NCBI GenBank assembly: GCA_947628675.1
Contig: CANRAR010000008.1
Coordinates: forward strand, 1-49,031
Origin: an uncultured Clostridia bacterium
GTDB lineage: Bacteria; Bacillota; Clostridia; Christensenellales; Borkfalkiaceae
DNA length: 49,031 nt
Direction: 5' to 3'
A program made the position numbers and the translations under genes. The notes under the pieces were generated by a model, which had not been told where the DNA came from, made no database searches, and was given only the letters and a program-made list of their open reading frames with translations. Shown here piece by piece: positions 41,216 through 49,031 of this stretch; within the stretch, counting starts at the first letter, position 1, and each line of letters opens with the position of its first letter.

Positions 41216-41229
41216 GAAAAGTTCTCTCC

Positions 41230-41604
41230 TTATTTGAGTTCCGCGGTCGCGCCGGCTTCCTTGAGCTTGGCAAGAGCGGCCTCTGCGTCCGCCTTGGGCA
41301 CGGCTTCCTTGAGGACGCCGAGCGCCTCGACGGCCTTCTTGGCTTCGGCAAGGCCGAGACCGGTAAATTCGCGCACCGCCTTGATGACGGCGATCTTGTT
41401 GGCGCCGAAATCCTTGAGGACGATATCGAACTCCGTCTTTTCCTCTTCCTGGGGAGCGGCCTCGGCAGCGCCTGCGCCTGCACCGGCAACGGCAACGGGA
41501 GCGGCGGCGGAAACGCCGAACTCCTCTTCGAGCGCCTTCACAAGGTCGTTGAGTTCGACCACGGTCATCGCCTTTACTTCTTCAATGAGCTTCTGAACAT
41601 CCAT
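41230..41604 (-). CDS. rplL: 50S ribosomal protein L7/L12
   Basis: A 124-residue stalk protein that recruits translational GTPases. The N-terminal dimerisation domain ([23 protein letters not shown]), an Ala/Gly/Pro hinge (about 32-52) and the C-terminal domain ([37 protein letters not shown]) are all typical. It follows rplJ by 21 bases. Unusually, rpoB does not follow; the run ends with a terminator. Confidence 0.97.
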   Translation of the reverse strand: MDVQKLIEEVKAMTVVELNDLVKALEEEFGVSAAAPVAVAGAGAGAAEAAPQEEEKTEFDIVLKDFGANKIAVIKAVREFTGLGLAEAKKAVEALGVLKEAVPKADAEAALAKLKEAGATAELK

Positions 41605-41625
41605 TTTTTTACCCTCCGATAATTT

Positions 41626-42123
41626 TTAAGATTTTTGGTCTGCGATCGCCTTCAACACGTAGGCGAAATTCGCAATGGGCGCCTGCAAGCACCCGAGCAT
41701 TCTTGCAATGAGCACTTCTCTCGACGGGATGGCGGCGAGTTTCTTCACGCCCTCCGCATCGACATACGCGCCGCCGACATACGCGCTCTTCGGAACGAGT
41801 TTTTCCGCGAGAGCGGGATTTTCCTTCACCGACTTTGCGATGATGGAGCAGCCGCTCGTCTCGTCCGGGCAGAACACAAACGCCGTGGCGCCGTTGAGGT
41901 CGCCGTCGAACCCCTCCACGCCGAGTTCGTTGAACGCCTTGCGCACGAGGGTGTTTTTATACACCTTGTATTCGCACTGCGCCTCTTGGAACTTTCTGCG
42001 GAGAGCCGTCGATTCGGCAACCGTCAGGCGGTCGTAATGGGTGAGAACAACCGACTTGCTCGCGTTGATCTTCGCCTTGATCTCTTCTACGACGACCTTT
42101 TTGGCTTCCAGATTTTCCGACAT
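41626..42123 (-). CDS. rplJ: 50S ribosomal protein L10
   Basis: A 165-residue stalk base protein that carries L7/L12 dimers. The start MSENLEAKKVVVEEIKAKI, VVLTHYDRLTVAESTALRRK and YKVYKNTLVRKAF are family motifs; the C-terminal helix binds L7/L12. GGAGG precedes the ATG; a 56-codon upstream extension runs through the L10 leader and is rejected. It should autoregulate through that leader. Confidence 0.96.
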   Translation of the reverse strand: MSENLEAKKVVVEEIKAKINASKSVVLTHYDRLTVAESTALRRKFQEAQCEYKVYKNTLVRKAFNELGVEGFDGDLNGATAFVFCPDETSGCSIIAKSVKENPALAEKLVPKSAYVGGAYVDAEGVKKLAAIPSREVLIARMLGCLQAPIANFAYVLKAIADQKS

Positions 42124-42303
42124 ATTTACCTCCGTAGCGCTTTCGCGCCGATTAGCGGGAACGCCCGCGGGCGCGCCCATAAGAAAACTCCGCACCGCAG
42201 AACGGCACGGAGTTCGGCAAAACCTTGCTGAATTCCCACCTCGACGGGAGATTGAGCCTTGCGGCGCCCGTTGTCTGCGGCAGACGTCCATCTTTCGATG
42301 AAC
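42124..42303 (-). ncRNA. ribosomal protein L10 leader
   Basis: The minus-strand leader contains the L10-leader type core CCGCAGACAACGGGCGCC, then CTCAATCTCCCGTCGAGGTG (around 42234-42281), which imitates the L10-binding site of 23S rRNA. A terminator-like stem (42186-42214, 12 bp using two G-U pairs that exist only on this strand) is followed by TTTTCTT. Excess L10-L12 would favour termination. Confidence 0.8.
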
Positions 42304-42309
42304 AAGTTC

Positions 42310-42338
42310 ATTATACAGGGTAGCGGAACTTTCGTCAA
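42310..42338 (-). promoter_or_regulatory. rplJ-rplL promoter
   Basis: Minus strand TTGACG (42333-42338), 17 bases, TATAAT (42310-42315), upstream of the L10 leader and separate from the nusG-rplKA transcript. Confidence 0.85.
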
Positions 42339-42369
42339 GCGATTTTGAGGGAAATTCCGCGCCCCTTTT

Positions 42370-43053
42370 TTACATTCTCGTGTAGGCGACCTTCACGCCG
42401 GGGCTCATCGTGGAAGCGAGCGTCACGCTCTTGATGTATTGCCCCTTCGCGGCGGCGGGCTTGGCCTTGACGATGGCGTCCATGAGGGCGTTGAAGTTGT
42501 CGAGCAATTTCTCCTGCCCGAAACTCTTCTTGCCGATGGGGCAGTGGATGATGGCGGTCTTATCGAGACGGTACTCCACTTTACCTGCCTTTACTTCCTG
42601 CACGGCTCTTGCAACGTCCATCGTGACGGTACCCGACTTGGGGTTGGGCATGAGACCCTTGGGGCCGAGCAAACGCCCGATGCGGCCGACGACGCCCATC
42701 ATGTCGGGGGTCGTGATCATCACGTCGAACCCGAACCAGTTCTCGGTCTGGATCTTCTGCACCATCTCCTCGGCACCGACGAAATCCGCGCCCGCGGCCT
42801 GTGCCGCATCCGCCCTTTCGCCCTTGGCGATGACGAGAACCGTCTTCGTCTTGCCCGTGCCGTGCGGGAGCACCAACACGCCGCGGACCTGCTGGTCTGC
42901 CTGCCTCGGGTCGATGCCGAGGCGCACGTGCAGTTCCACCGTTTCGTCGAACTTCGCCTTGGCGTTGGCAATGACGAGGTTCATCGCTTCGCCCGCATCG
43001 TACGCGCGGGTCTTGTCGTAGGATTTGAGACTTTCAATATATTTCTTACCCAT
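42370..43053 (-). CDS. rplA: 50S ribosomal protein L1
   Basis: A 227-residue L1-stalk protein. It shows [38 protein letters not shown], the interdomain [20 protein letters not shown] and the C-terminal [20 protein letters not shown]. Length and motifs are normal. It follows rplK by 12 bases. Confidence 0.97.
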   Translation of the reverse strand: MGKKYIESLKSYDKTRAYDAGEAMNLVIANAKAKFDETVELHVRLGIDPRQADQQVRGVLVLPHGTGKTKTVLVIAKGERADAAQAAGADFVGAEEMVQKIQTENWFGFDVMITTPDMMGVVGRIGRLLGPKGLMPNPKSGTVTMDVARAVQEVKAGKVEYRLDKTAIIHCPIGKKSFGQEKLLDNFNALMDAIVKAKPAAAKGQYIKSVTLASTMSPGVKVAYTRM

Positions 43054-43065
43054 GATCTCGCCTCC

Positions 43066-43491
43066 TTATTCCTCAACGGTGATGCCCATGCTGCGCGCCG
43101 TGCCCTTGATCATGCTCATCGCGCTCTCGAGCGACGTGCAGTTGAGATCGGGCATCTTGGTCTTGGCGATCTCCTCGACCTGCGCCTTGGTGAGTTTGCC
43201 GACCTTCGTCTTGTTGGGAACGGCGGAAGCCGTCTCGATGCCGAGCGCCTTCTTGATGAGAACGGGCGCGGGCGGCGTCTTCAAGACGAACGTGAACGAG
43301 CGGTCCTGATAGATGGTCATCACGACGGGGATGATGAGCCCCTCCTGATGCGCCGTCTTTGCATTGAATTCCTTGGTAAAGCCGGGGATGTTGATCCCGT
43401 GCGGGCCGAGCGTAGAACCTACGGGCGGGCCGGGGGTGGCTTTGCCGGCGGGAAGTTGCAGTTTTACGACTGCGGTTACCTTCTTTGCCAT
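43066..43491 (-). CDS. rplK: 50S ribosomal protein L11
   Basis: A 141-residue protein of the GTPase-associated centre, needed for stimulation of Rel by uncharged t[27 protein letters not shown]-like [13 protein letters not shown] and the C-terminal RNA-binding domain ending in [11 protein letters not shown] are clear. AAGGAG lies eight bases before the ATG. Confidence 0.97.
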   Translation of the reverse strand: MAKKVTAVVKLQLPAGKATPGPPVGSTLGPHGINIPGFTKEFNAKTAHQEGLIIPVVMTIYQDRSFTFVLKTPPAPVLIKKALGIETASAVPNKTKVGKLTKAQVEEIAKTKMPDLNCTSLESAMSMIKGTARSMGITVEE

Positions 43492-43635
43492 AAAAGTTAC
43501 TCCTTATTTGTGGTTTTTTCGGCGGCATGAAAGATTTACCGCCTCCCACTTCGTCGCCGCGCCGTCGAAACAAACTTCGCTTTGAGCATTTCCCGCAAGC
43601 GGAAAATGCAATTTCGCTCCGTTGTTTCTCCTCTT

Positions 43636-43670
43636 CCCAAAAAATCTTTGCTGCGCAAATCTTTTTCGGG
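43636..43670 (-). terminator. probable terminator between nusG and rplK
   Basis: Minus strand CCCGAAAAAGATTTGC, GCA, GCAAAGATTTTTTGGG: an imperfect inverted repeat with a T6 run. It occupies the 220-base nusG-rplK spacer, where no small gene is visible. Confidence 0.45.
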
Positions 43671-43712
43671 AGCCCTATTAAGGGTGCCGTTGCGGCGATG
43701 ATTTCCTTAATT

Positions 43713-44279
43713 TTACTCTTCGTCCTTGCTGACTTCCACCGCGTCGGGGGCGATCTTGGTCATCTGGATGTACTCCACCTCGACGTCCTGCGCCCTGCCG
43801 AACATGGTAATGGTGACTTTGGCGCGCTGCGTCTCGTCGTTGGCTTCGCGGATGGTGCCGAGGAAGCCCTCCAAAGGGCCGTTGTCGATGGTCACCCGGT
43901 CGCCCGCCTTGAAATCGGCGTCCGTCACGTAGTCCTCGAGGCGCATCTTGCGGATCTCATCCTCCTTCATGGGGATGGGGCGTCCCTGCGGGCCCACAAA
44001 GCCCGTCACGCCGCGGGTGTTGGTCACGAGGTACCACAGTTGGTTGGAATAGATCATCTTGATAAAGACATAGCAAGGCAGAAGTTTGCGTTCCACGACT
44101 TTCTTCTTACCGTTTGCCTTTTCCTCGATGGTCTGCTCGGTGGGGATCTTCACGTCGGCGATCTGGTCGCTCAGGTTGTTGTTCTCGATGAGGCGGAACA
44201 GGCTCTCCCGAACCATCGCCTCATACCCGGAATATGTGTGAAGGATATACCACTTGGGCTCGGTGTCTACGGATGCCAT
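43713..44279 (-). CDS. nusG: transcription termination/antitermination factor NusG
   Basis: A 188-residue elongation factor that binds RNA polymerase. The NGN domain (PKWYILHTYSGYEAMVRESL, ERKLLPCYVFIKM, VTNTRGVTGFVG) is followed by a KOW domain (FKAGDRVTIDNGPLEGFLGTI). Length is normal for bacteria. It lies seven bases after secE. Confidence 0.97.
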   Translation of the reverse strand: MASVDTEPKWYILHTYSGYEAMVRESLFRLIENNNLSDQIADVKIPTEQTIEEKANGKKKVVERKLLPCYVFIKMIYSNQLWYLVTNTRGVTGFVGPQGRPIPMKEDEIRKMRLEDYVTDADFKAGDRVTIDNGPLEGFLGTIREANDETQRAKVTITMFGRAQDVEVEYIQMTKIAPDAVEVSKDEE

Positions 44280-44285
44280 GCCGCG

Positions 44286-44621
44286 TTATACCTCACTTCC
44301 CAAAGATGTCAAAAGTTCCAAAAGCTCGCCGAACCCATAGTTGACGCCCGTCACGAGCACGGTAAAGATGAGGACGACCACAAGCACCACGCCCGTTGCT
44401 TTGAGCGCCTTGGGCAGCGTCGGCCACGTCACGCGTTTGAGTTCGGAAAACGTCTCCTTGAGTTTCCTGCCCATGCGCACGAAAATGTTGGGCTTCTTGT
44501 TTTTATCCGCCTTTTTTTCGGCTTTGGGCGCACCCTTTGCGACCTTTTCGGCTCTTTCGGCTTTTACGTTTTGTTCAGGCGCCTCGCTCTCCGCGATGGG
44601 AGCCTTGTCTTTCTTCGCCAT
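44286..44621 (-). CDS. secE: preprotein translocase subunit SecE
   Basis: A 111-residue subunit of the SecYEG channel. The C-terminal part has the conserved amphipathic KLKETFSELKRVTWPTLPKAL (about 52-72) and one transmembrane helix (about 77-97). The N-terminal ~45 residues are an Ala/Lys/Glu-rich extension longer than in minimal Gram-positive SecE. It is the middle gene of the rpmG-secE-nusG order. Confidence 0.93.
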   Translation of the reverse strand: MAKKDKAPIAESEAPEQNVKAERAEKVAKGAPKAEKKADKNKKPNIFVRMGRKLKETFSELKRVTWPTLPKALKATGVVLVVVLIFTVLVTGVNYGFGELLELLTSLGSEV

Positions 44622-44647
44622 GATTTTTCTCCGATGCGCAAAAGCGC

Positions 44648-44812
44648 TTACTTGGATTCCTTGTGCACCGTGTGTTTTTTGCAGACGGGGCAGTACTTTT
44701 TGAGTTCGAGACGGTCGGGATCGTTGCGCTTGTTTTTGAAACTATCGTAGTTGCGGTTTTTGCACTCGGTGCATTCAAACGTGACCTTCATTCTCGTGGA
44801 TTTGACAGCCAT
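44648..44812 (-). CDS. rpmG: 50S ribosomal protein L33
   Basis: A 54-residue ribosomal protein retaining the zinc-binding form: CTECKNRNY and CPVCKKH give four cysteines. The start at MAVKSTRM is chosen (ATG 44812, GGAG about ten bases upstream); a 21-codon extension covers the leader and is rejected. First gene of the rpmG-secE-nusG transcript. Confidence 0.95.
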   Translation of the reverse strand: MAVKSTRMKVTFECTECKNRNYDSFKNKRNDPDRLELKKYCPVCKKHTVHKESK

Positions 44813-44865
44813 TGTGAGAAAACTCCATACAAAAAAATTACACCCCACATTTGGTGTGTAAGCAA

Positions 44866-44894
44866 AGTTTACCATAAAGGCAACGGCTTGTCAA
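44866..44894 (-). promoter_or_regulatory. rpmG-secE-nusG promoter
   Basis: Minus strand TTGACA (44889-44894), 17 bases, TAAACT (44866-44871). Confidence 0.75.
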
Positions 44895-44949
44895 CCGATT
44901 TTGAAAGGAAATTGCGGAAATGCACAGAAAAAGCATAATTTTTCCCTTA

Positions 44950-45092
44950 TCCTGCCCCCTCTTGGGAGGGGGATCAAGGGGGTGGGGGTCTGCCCCCTCG
45001 CAACTCCCGCCTACCCGCCCCTTCTCGGAAGTCTCCCTTGCGGCTTTCGGGAAAAGCGCCATATGATTTATGGAGCCTCTTTGCAATGGAGA
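44950..45092. repeat. intergenic repeat block with the TTCGGGAAA element, second copy
   Basis: 44955-44995 is a CCCCCTC/GAGGGGG hairpin followed by a CAAGGGGGTGGGGG run, like the block at 50-140. About 45038-45089 (CTTGCGGCTTTCGGGAAAAG through TATGATTTATGGAGCC to TGCAATG) matches about 1707-1761. No gene is supported between rpmG and the Fic gene. Confidence 0.65.
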
Positions 45093-45112
45093 CGGGAAAG
45101 CGGCGGTTTATT

Positions 45113-45988
45113 TTAATCTTCCTGCTCGTAGTAGTAGGAGTAGTCGATCCCCTTCATAAACACTTCGCGGTCGGCTATCTTATCGGTCAAAGCGGTTTTC
45201 AACAAATTTTTGATGTCGGTTCCGTCGGCTACGCTCCGCTTCATTGCGTTCAAATATTCTCGTTTGTCGATCATGCTCCAATCGACGCAAACCGATAAAT
45301 TTTTCTTCAACATCATATCCAGCCAAATGCGCGTACTTCTGCCGTTCCCCTCGCGGAACGGATGCGCAACATTCATCTCGATATATTTATCCACGATTTC
45401 CTCAAACGTGCGTTCGGGCATTTTTTCAATGCTTTTCAGCGTATCCTGCAAATACATTGCGGGGGCGAACGCAAATCCGCCTTTTGCGATGTTCACCGTT
45501 CTGATTTGCCCTGCAAAATCGTATAATCCGCCGAAGAGATAGGAATGAATTTGTTGCAGCCCCTTCACCGTTCCGGCCTCGATCGCATCCGGCAGGGTGC
45601 TTTCAAACAGCGCATACGCCTTTTGCTTGCTCTTGCCGTCAACAGTATCGTCCGCGCGGGTAAACCAAGCGATGAATTTCGCGCCCACCTTGGCGGGAAA
45701 CTCGGCGGCGAGCAAAAGAATACCGTCCGCGTCGAGGGCGTCGGATAGATACCGTTTTCCGTCTTTTGCGGTCAATTTCAGTTGGGTAGTGGCACTAACC
45801 AACTGACTGTTTTCCCGTCTTAATTTTGCTTTGAGATACTTCCAATAATTGCGGTTTTTTTCATAGGAAGGTTCACCGCGGATCGCCGCAATGATATCCA
45901 GAACGCTGAAATACCACTTGTTCTGCGCGTCATTCCAAACCGCGCGAACGGGGATATCGTCAAAAAAACGTATCGAGGTTTTTATCAA
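45113..45988 (-). CDS. Fic-domain protein with an N-terminal BRO-N-like domain
   Basis: A 291-residue two-domain protein. Residues 1-112 resemble the BRO-N/antirepressor domain ([44 protein letters not shown]). Residues 125-285 are a Fic domain, whose active motif [12 protein letters not shown] (209-220) is complete, so AMP or similar nucleotide transfer to a target is expected. The last residues include SYYYEQ (284-289), close to the (S/T)xxxE(G/N) inhibitory motif of C-terminal (class III) Fic enzymes. Start is TTG with GGAGG at eight bases. It is A/T-richer than the neighbours and stands alone, with no antitoxin gene beside it. Confidence 0.88.
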   Translation of the reverse strand: MIKTSIRFFDDIPVRAVWNDAQNKWYFSVLDIIAAIRGEPSYEKNRNYWKYLKAKLRRENSQLVSATTQLKLTAKDGKRYLSDALDADGILLLAAEFPAKVGAKFIAWFTRADDTVDGKSKQKAYALFESTLPDAIEAGTVKGLQQIHSYLFGGLYDFAGQIRTVNIAKGGFAFAPAMYLQDTLKSIEKMPERTFEEIVDKYIEMNVAHPFREGNGRSTRIWLDMMLKKNLSVCVDWSMIDKREYLNAMKRSVADGTDIKNLLKTALTDKIADREVFMKGIDYSYYYEQED

Positions 45989-46057
45989 CGCAAACTCCTC
46001 CCGTGAAATTTCCGGCGTTCTTATCGGATACCGCCCACCGTGAGCGGCTTTGAGAAT

Positions 46058-46086
46058 ATTATACCATTTTTTAGACGGAAAAGCAA
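46058..46086 (-). promoter_or_regulatory. promoter of the Fic gene
   Basis: Minus strand TTGCTT (46081-46086), 17 bases, TATAAT (46058-46063). Confidence 0.8.
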
Positions 46087-46129
46087 GATATATTTGGATC
46101 GATCGCAGCGGACTTTTCCCGCTTGGGGT

Positions 46130-46330
46130 TCCGCGTCATTCTGACCCCCCTCCCGTGCCACCTATCCCGCGTCATTCTGACCCCCCTCCCGCGCCCTGCC
46201 CCCTGTGGGGGCAGGGCGCGGGAGGGGGTGAAGAATCCCGAACAACGAAGTCCACTCCCCCATTCCGTCCTACGCGTCATTCTACCCCCTCCTCCTGTGG
46301 AGGAGGGGGGTAAGGGGGGAGGAGGGCGGG
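46130..46330. repeat. palindrome and direct-repeat cluster
   Basis: CGCGTCATTCTGACCCCCCT occurs twice (starting 46132 and 46169), 37 bases apart, and in part near 46270. The second copy begins a ~63-bp palindrome (46174-46203 with 46207-46236, GCCCTGCCCCC/GGGGGCAGGGC core) related to 15858-15919, ending in AAGAATCCCGAA as at 21-50. No gene is seen in 46090-46390. Confidence 0.75.
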
Positions 46331-46394
46331 CGGGTAGACGGCACGTTTGGGGCGGGTGGGACGAATTGCGGGCGGGGCGGGTGCGAAAGTGCAG

Positions 46395-46425
46395 AAAAAG
46401 ACCCGCGGAAACCGTGGGTCTTTTT
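46395..46425. terminator. terminator of the surface-protein gene
   Basis: AAAAAGACCCGCGG, AAA, CCGTGGGTCTTTTT: a 14-bp stem with one G-U pair, symmetric in A and T runs, about 50 bases after the stop codon of the 46478 gene. Confidence 0.8.
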
Positions 46426-46477
46426 CTGTTCACTCACTCGAAGTGAGATTGGGGTTGTAGTTCAGCCATTGCGCTTA

Positions 46478-49031
46478 TCAGTCTGCCCAATACCAGCCGA
46501 AGGTAGTAATCGTAGCACCCGCCTCGGTGATTTCTGCTCCGTCAAGCACAAATCCGATCTCGTAGCTGTCAGCCGTGCCGCCGGTAAGTTCGAGTTTCAG
46601 AACCTGATCATCCGTGGTCTGCGCGTCGTCAGAGCCGAACACCGTAACAGTGACGGTAAGCTTGCCGTCGTCGGTGTACTCAACCAAGCATTCGAACTTA
46701 GCGGTCTTTTTCAGAGTGATATAAGCATTAGCTGCTGCATCATCCTCAGGGTTCTCATCGGTGGGGTTACCCATGAAGCCGGGGGTCAATGTACCGCCAT
46801 GCGTACCGTAATTCCAGCCGCCGGCCGCATTGGTCTGCGCACAGTCGCCCGCCGGACGGAAGCACAAATCCTTCCCGTCAAACCCAAAGATGTGCGTCAT
46901 GAGACCGTTCCATGTACCCACGCCGCCGTCGGAGTAGGTAGCCGTCAACTTAACGCTCTTGCCCTTCTCTACCGTGTACCTGTTCGTCTCATAAGGATCG
47001 ACCCAATGCTTGAAGTCGGCCTTTGCGAGCGTACTGTCGTTACTGCCATACACGGCACCGCAGTATTCACAGGTATCCTCTTGATCGGGGTGAGTGCAGA
47101 CAACTCCGCAGGAGCAGACGCCATTGGTGTACTCATGGATGTCGTTCTCGATGGGTGCAAATTCCTGACACTGTGTGCACTTGTGGGTGGTCGCATCGTA
47201 GGTGTGTTCGTGCTCTTGCATATCGCCACAGTACTTGCACTTCTTATTCTCATACACGTGCGTATGGTTGGGATTGATTGCACCGCAGACCGTGCAGAGT
47301 GCATCCGTGTTCTCGCCGACCGTACCGTAGGTGTGGGTCGCCGTGCGGCTATTCGCAGTGCGATCACCAATCGTATGCGAATTCTGCGTACGAGGATCGG
47401 TATACGTATCATTGGTATACTTCGAGTTCTCGGCAACATAGTTGCTGTAGAGTTTCGCAACGCCGCTATCATCCGTCACCTGAGGAAGAACAATGGAATC
47501 CTTCACAGTCCATTCACCCGTGGACGGGACATTGTTAGACCAACTGCTTCCGATAATGAGACCAGTACGCTGTACAAGTCTGAGGAACAGCTCGACAAAC
47601 TTCTCAGCAGGTTGACCCGCAATGGTATCCGAATACTCTATCATCAAAACGTCGTTCATGTACCACTTCACGCCTACGTTGGGCTCAATTACAATTGCCA
47701 CGAAGCCATGATACTGAGTGAACGAATCCCAAACGCCGCTACCGCCGGTTTGGTTCTGAGACGGGAACGCATTGGCTGTACCGAGTGCATCCCAAAGTTC
47801 CTTTTCTACGGGCGTCAAAGCCGTATCCGTATCTTTCCAAGCCAAGTCGATGTTGGGCATCTGGATACGAATATCGCCGAGACCTGTTGCCATGGCGACC
47901 TTATTCCAATCGCTCGTGCCGACTGCATCCATCCAGAAGGTATAGGTCAAACCGGTCGTAAGGAGATCCTTGTTCTGGAACAGCGCGGGAGCAATGTAGG
48001 TGCCTTCACCGTCCGCAGATGCGCCATACTTTCTGATTGCGCCGCAGACCGTGCAGTAGTACAAGCCGTTCGACGGTTCGCTGCTCCACGTATGACTCGT
48101 TGTGACCACAATATCGTAGAAGAATGTGATGCCGCCATTCGAGTAAGTCTTAGCCTTCAAGCCGACTTCCGTGCAGGAGGCCGTCGTGACTTGTTGTGAC
48201 GTACCGCTGAGCGAGGATTTGGCTACCGTTGCAATCTTACGATCCGTGCCGACCGTATAGATATTGGTCTCATCGGCGCCGATCTGGAAGCCGTACGCGC
48301 CGTCGATTTCAACAGCGGAGAGGTCGAAGGTGATGGCAAGCATCGTGGAATTGCCGAACCGCGACCACACAACTTTGCCCTTTGCGGTGAGAACGTTGGA
48401 GTTCACAAACACCGCTTCGCCCGCGTTGTTGACTTTCGCAGAAACGTTGTAGTTGTTGAAGGGAACATCCGCATCGCCTTTGTTTACGTTGAGCGTAAGC
48501 TCCGCAGTATCGCCCATACCGACCGTCTTCTTGACGAACGTAAGGGAGTTGCCCTCTGCAACGATATAGTAGTCTCCGACTATCACGTCTCCTTCAGCGG
48601 CTTCGCCCGGGATATTGATCGGGTCGATTTCGACCTCTGCAATCATACCGCCGCCCGCCGTGCGGAGAGCGATGGTGTACCCGTTGACCTGCTTGGTGAG
48701 ATCCGCCGCGGGAACGGTGAGCGTCACGGAGGTGGCGGTCGCGGTCTTCACGGTGAGGTCGCCGAGGGTCTGACCCTGTGCAAGGCTGCCCCAATCAAGG
48801 GATGCCTCGCCGAGCCACAACTTCGCGTCTGCGGGAACCGAGCCGCCGCTGACGGTAAGGATCACATCGCCGCCGAGGATATCCGTCGTGCCGGCCGACA
48901 TGGTGATGTCGGTAAGCCTGAGGTTGCCGAGGTCGATGACGACGTCACCCTGCGTGGTATTCATATTGGTGTTCGCAAAGTCGAGCATGAAGAGCGTGTT
49001 CGCCTCGCTGTAAGGGATGACGACTTTGATC
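46478..49031 (-). CDS. large surface-type protein, C-terminal part (continues past the window)
   Basis: The frame is open to the right edge, so at least 850 residues are the C-terminal portion of a longer protein; an internal Met at 48988 is not a proven start. The first ~260 visible residues are Thr/Ser/Val-rich beta-sandwich-like modules (DVILTVSGGSVPADAKLWLG, ATSVTLTVPAADL). Later parts resemble lectin-like domains (LGDIRIQMPNIDLAWKDTD, PNVGVKWYMNDV). Six CxxC units of the CTVCGAI, CKYCGD, CEYCGAV kind occur between His-rich linkers, as in Clostridial surface proteins with small zinc-ribbon repeats. No LPxTG, SLH or dockerin is visible at the C-terminus (ends TTFGWYWAD). It is probably secreted; its role is unknown. 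Confidence 0.75.
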   Translation of the reverse strand, partial: IKVVIPYSEANTLFMLDFANTNMNTTQGDVVIDLGNLRLTDITMSAGTTDILGGDVILTVSGGSVPADAKLWLGEASLDWGSLAQGQTLGDLTVKTATATSVTLTVPAADLTKQVNGYTIALRTAGGGMIAEVEIDPINIPGEAAEGDVIVGDYYIVAEGNSLTFVKKTVGMGDTAELTLNVNKGDADVPFNNYNVSAKVNNAGEAVFVNSNVLTAKGKVVWSRFGNSTMLAITFDLSAVEIDGAYGFQIGADETNIYTVGTDRKIATVAKSSLSGTSQQVTTASCTEVGLKAKTYSNGGITFFYDIVVTTSHTWSSEPSNGLYYCTVCGAIRKYGASADGEGTYIAPALFQNKDLLTTGLTYTFWMDAVGTSDWNKVAMATGLGDIRIQMPNIDLAWKDTDTALTPVEKELWDALGTANAFPSQNQTGGSGVWDSFTQYHGFVAIVIEPNVGVKWYMNDVLMIEYSDTIAGQPAEKFVELFLRLVQRTGLIIGSSWSNNVPSTGEWTVKDSIVLPQVTDDSGVAKLYSNYVAENSKYTNDTYTDPRTQNSHTIGDRTANSRTATHTYGTVGENTDALCTVCGAINPNHTHVYENKKCKYCGDMQEHEHTYDATTHKCTQCQEFAPIENDIHEYTNGVCSCGVVCTHPDQEDTCEYCGAVYGSNDSTLAKADFKHWVDPYETNRYTVEKGKSVKLTATYSDGGVGTWNGLMTHIFGFDGKDLCFRPAGDCAQTNAAGGWNYGTHGGTLTPGFMGNPTDENPEDDAAANAYITLKKTAKFECLVEYTDDGKLTVTVTVFGSDDAQTTDDQVLKLELTGGTADSYEIGFVLDGAEITEAGATITTFGWYWAD

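Noticed and set aside
43492-43712. Small gene in the nusG-rplK spacer
   Set aside because: No frame with a ribosome binding site and plausible composition; the stretch is explained by a probable terminator and the rplK leader.
46130-46200. Possible CRISPR array from the spaced direct repeats
   Set aside because: Only two full copies and one partial, inside a palindrome family, with no cas genes or regular spacers.
48986-48988. Start codon of the right-edge surface protein at 48988
   Set aside because: The frame stays open for 14 more codons to the window edge and no ribosome binding site precedes this Met.

Overview
The window looks like chromosome from a GC-rich member of the Clostridia (Bacillota), probably an uncultured gut lineage. 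The assignment is by inference. It rests on the SCIFF peptide/maturase pair scfA-scfB lying inside a Sec operon, the Firmicutes gene order ruvC-ruvA-ruvB-queA-tgt-yajC ... secD-secF-recJ-rel ... hemZ, a leucine T-box in front of leuA, an L10 leader in front of rplJ, and very regular sigma-A promoters (TTGACA, 17 bp, TATAAT). No tRNA, rRNA, CRISPR array, IS transposase or prophage was recognised.

Layout. 1-2040: rpsO, then a divergent pair of a small membrane protein and an XRE repressor around two operator-like palindromes, then repeat-filled spacer. 2041-19358: a long minus-strand housekeeping run, transcribed from ruvC towards hemZ: Holliday junction processing (ruvC, ruvA, ruvB), queuosine (queA, tgt), protein export (yajC, a TIGR04086-like membrane protein, secD, secF), the SCIFF RiPP (scfA, scfB), recJ, rel, an MBL hydrolase and hemZ. 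A RelE/YafQ-DinJ toxin-antitoxin pair with its own promoter and operator interrupts it between queA and tgt. 19456-29271: plus-strand argH, then one tight ilvB-ilvN-ilvD-leuC-leuD-leuB-yggS-(phospholipase C-like) operon. 29321-31698: an A/T-richer XamI-like restriction-modification pair. 31805-36757, minus strand: queH, pdxT, pdxS, T-box-leuA, and an in-frame ruvX/DUF1292 fusion. 36941-41082: a DUF1016/YhcG-like nuclease, a small membrane protein, a protein with two Myb/SANT-like repeats, an unknown protein, and a cyclophilin-like lipoprotein. 41230-44812, minus strand: rpmG-secE-nusG-rplK-rplA-[L10 leader]-rplJ-rplL. 45113-49031: a BRO-N/Fic fusion and the C-terminal part of a large surface-type protein that runs off the right edge.

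How the genes fit together. The two biosynthetic blocks (ilvBND-leuCDB and leuA) together cover most of the branched-chain amino acid pathway, but only leuA has a visible T-box and ilvC is absent. queA, tgt and queH are three steps of queuosine modification split over two loci. Accessory cargo (toxin-antitoxin, restriction-modification, YhcG-like nuclease, Fic) appears as single insertions between housekeeping genes, each with a strong promoter of its own or just upstream.

The most unusual signals are these. Several genes have a -10 box ending six bases before the start codon and no Shine-Dalgarno, which predicts leaderless mRNAs (ruvC, queH, ruvX, perhaps the gene at 39031). ruvX and DUF1292 share one uninterrupted frame but keep a good internal ribosome binding site. 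Several families of G/C-skewed palindromic repeats, some able to form G-quadruplexes, fill the spacers. No GTCGAC was found by eye in a window that carries a XamI-type enzyme.
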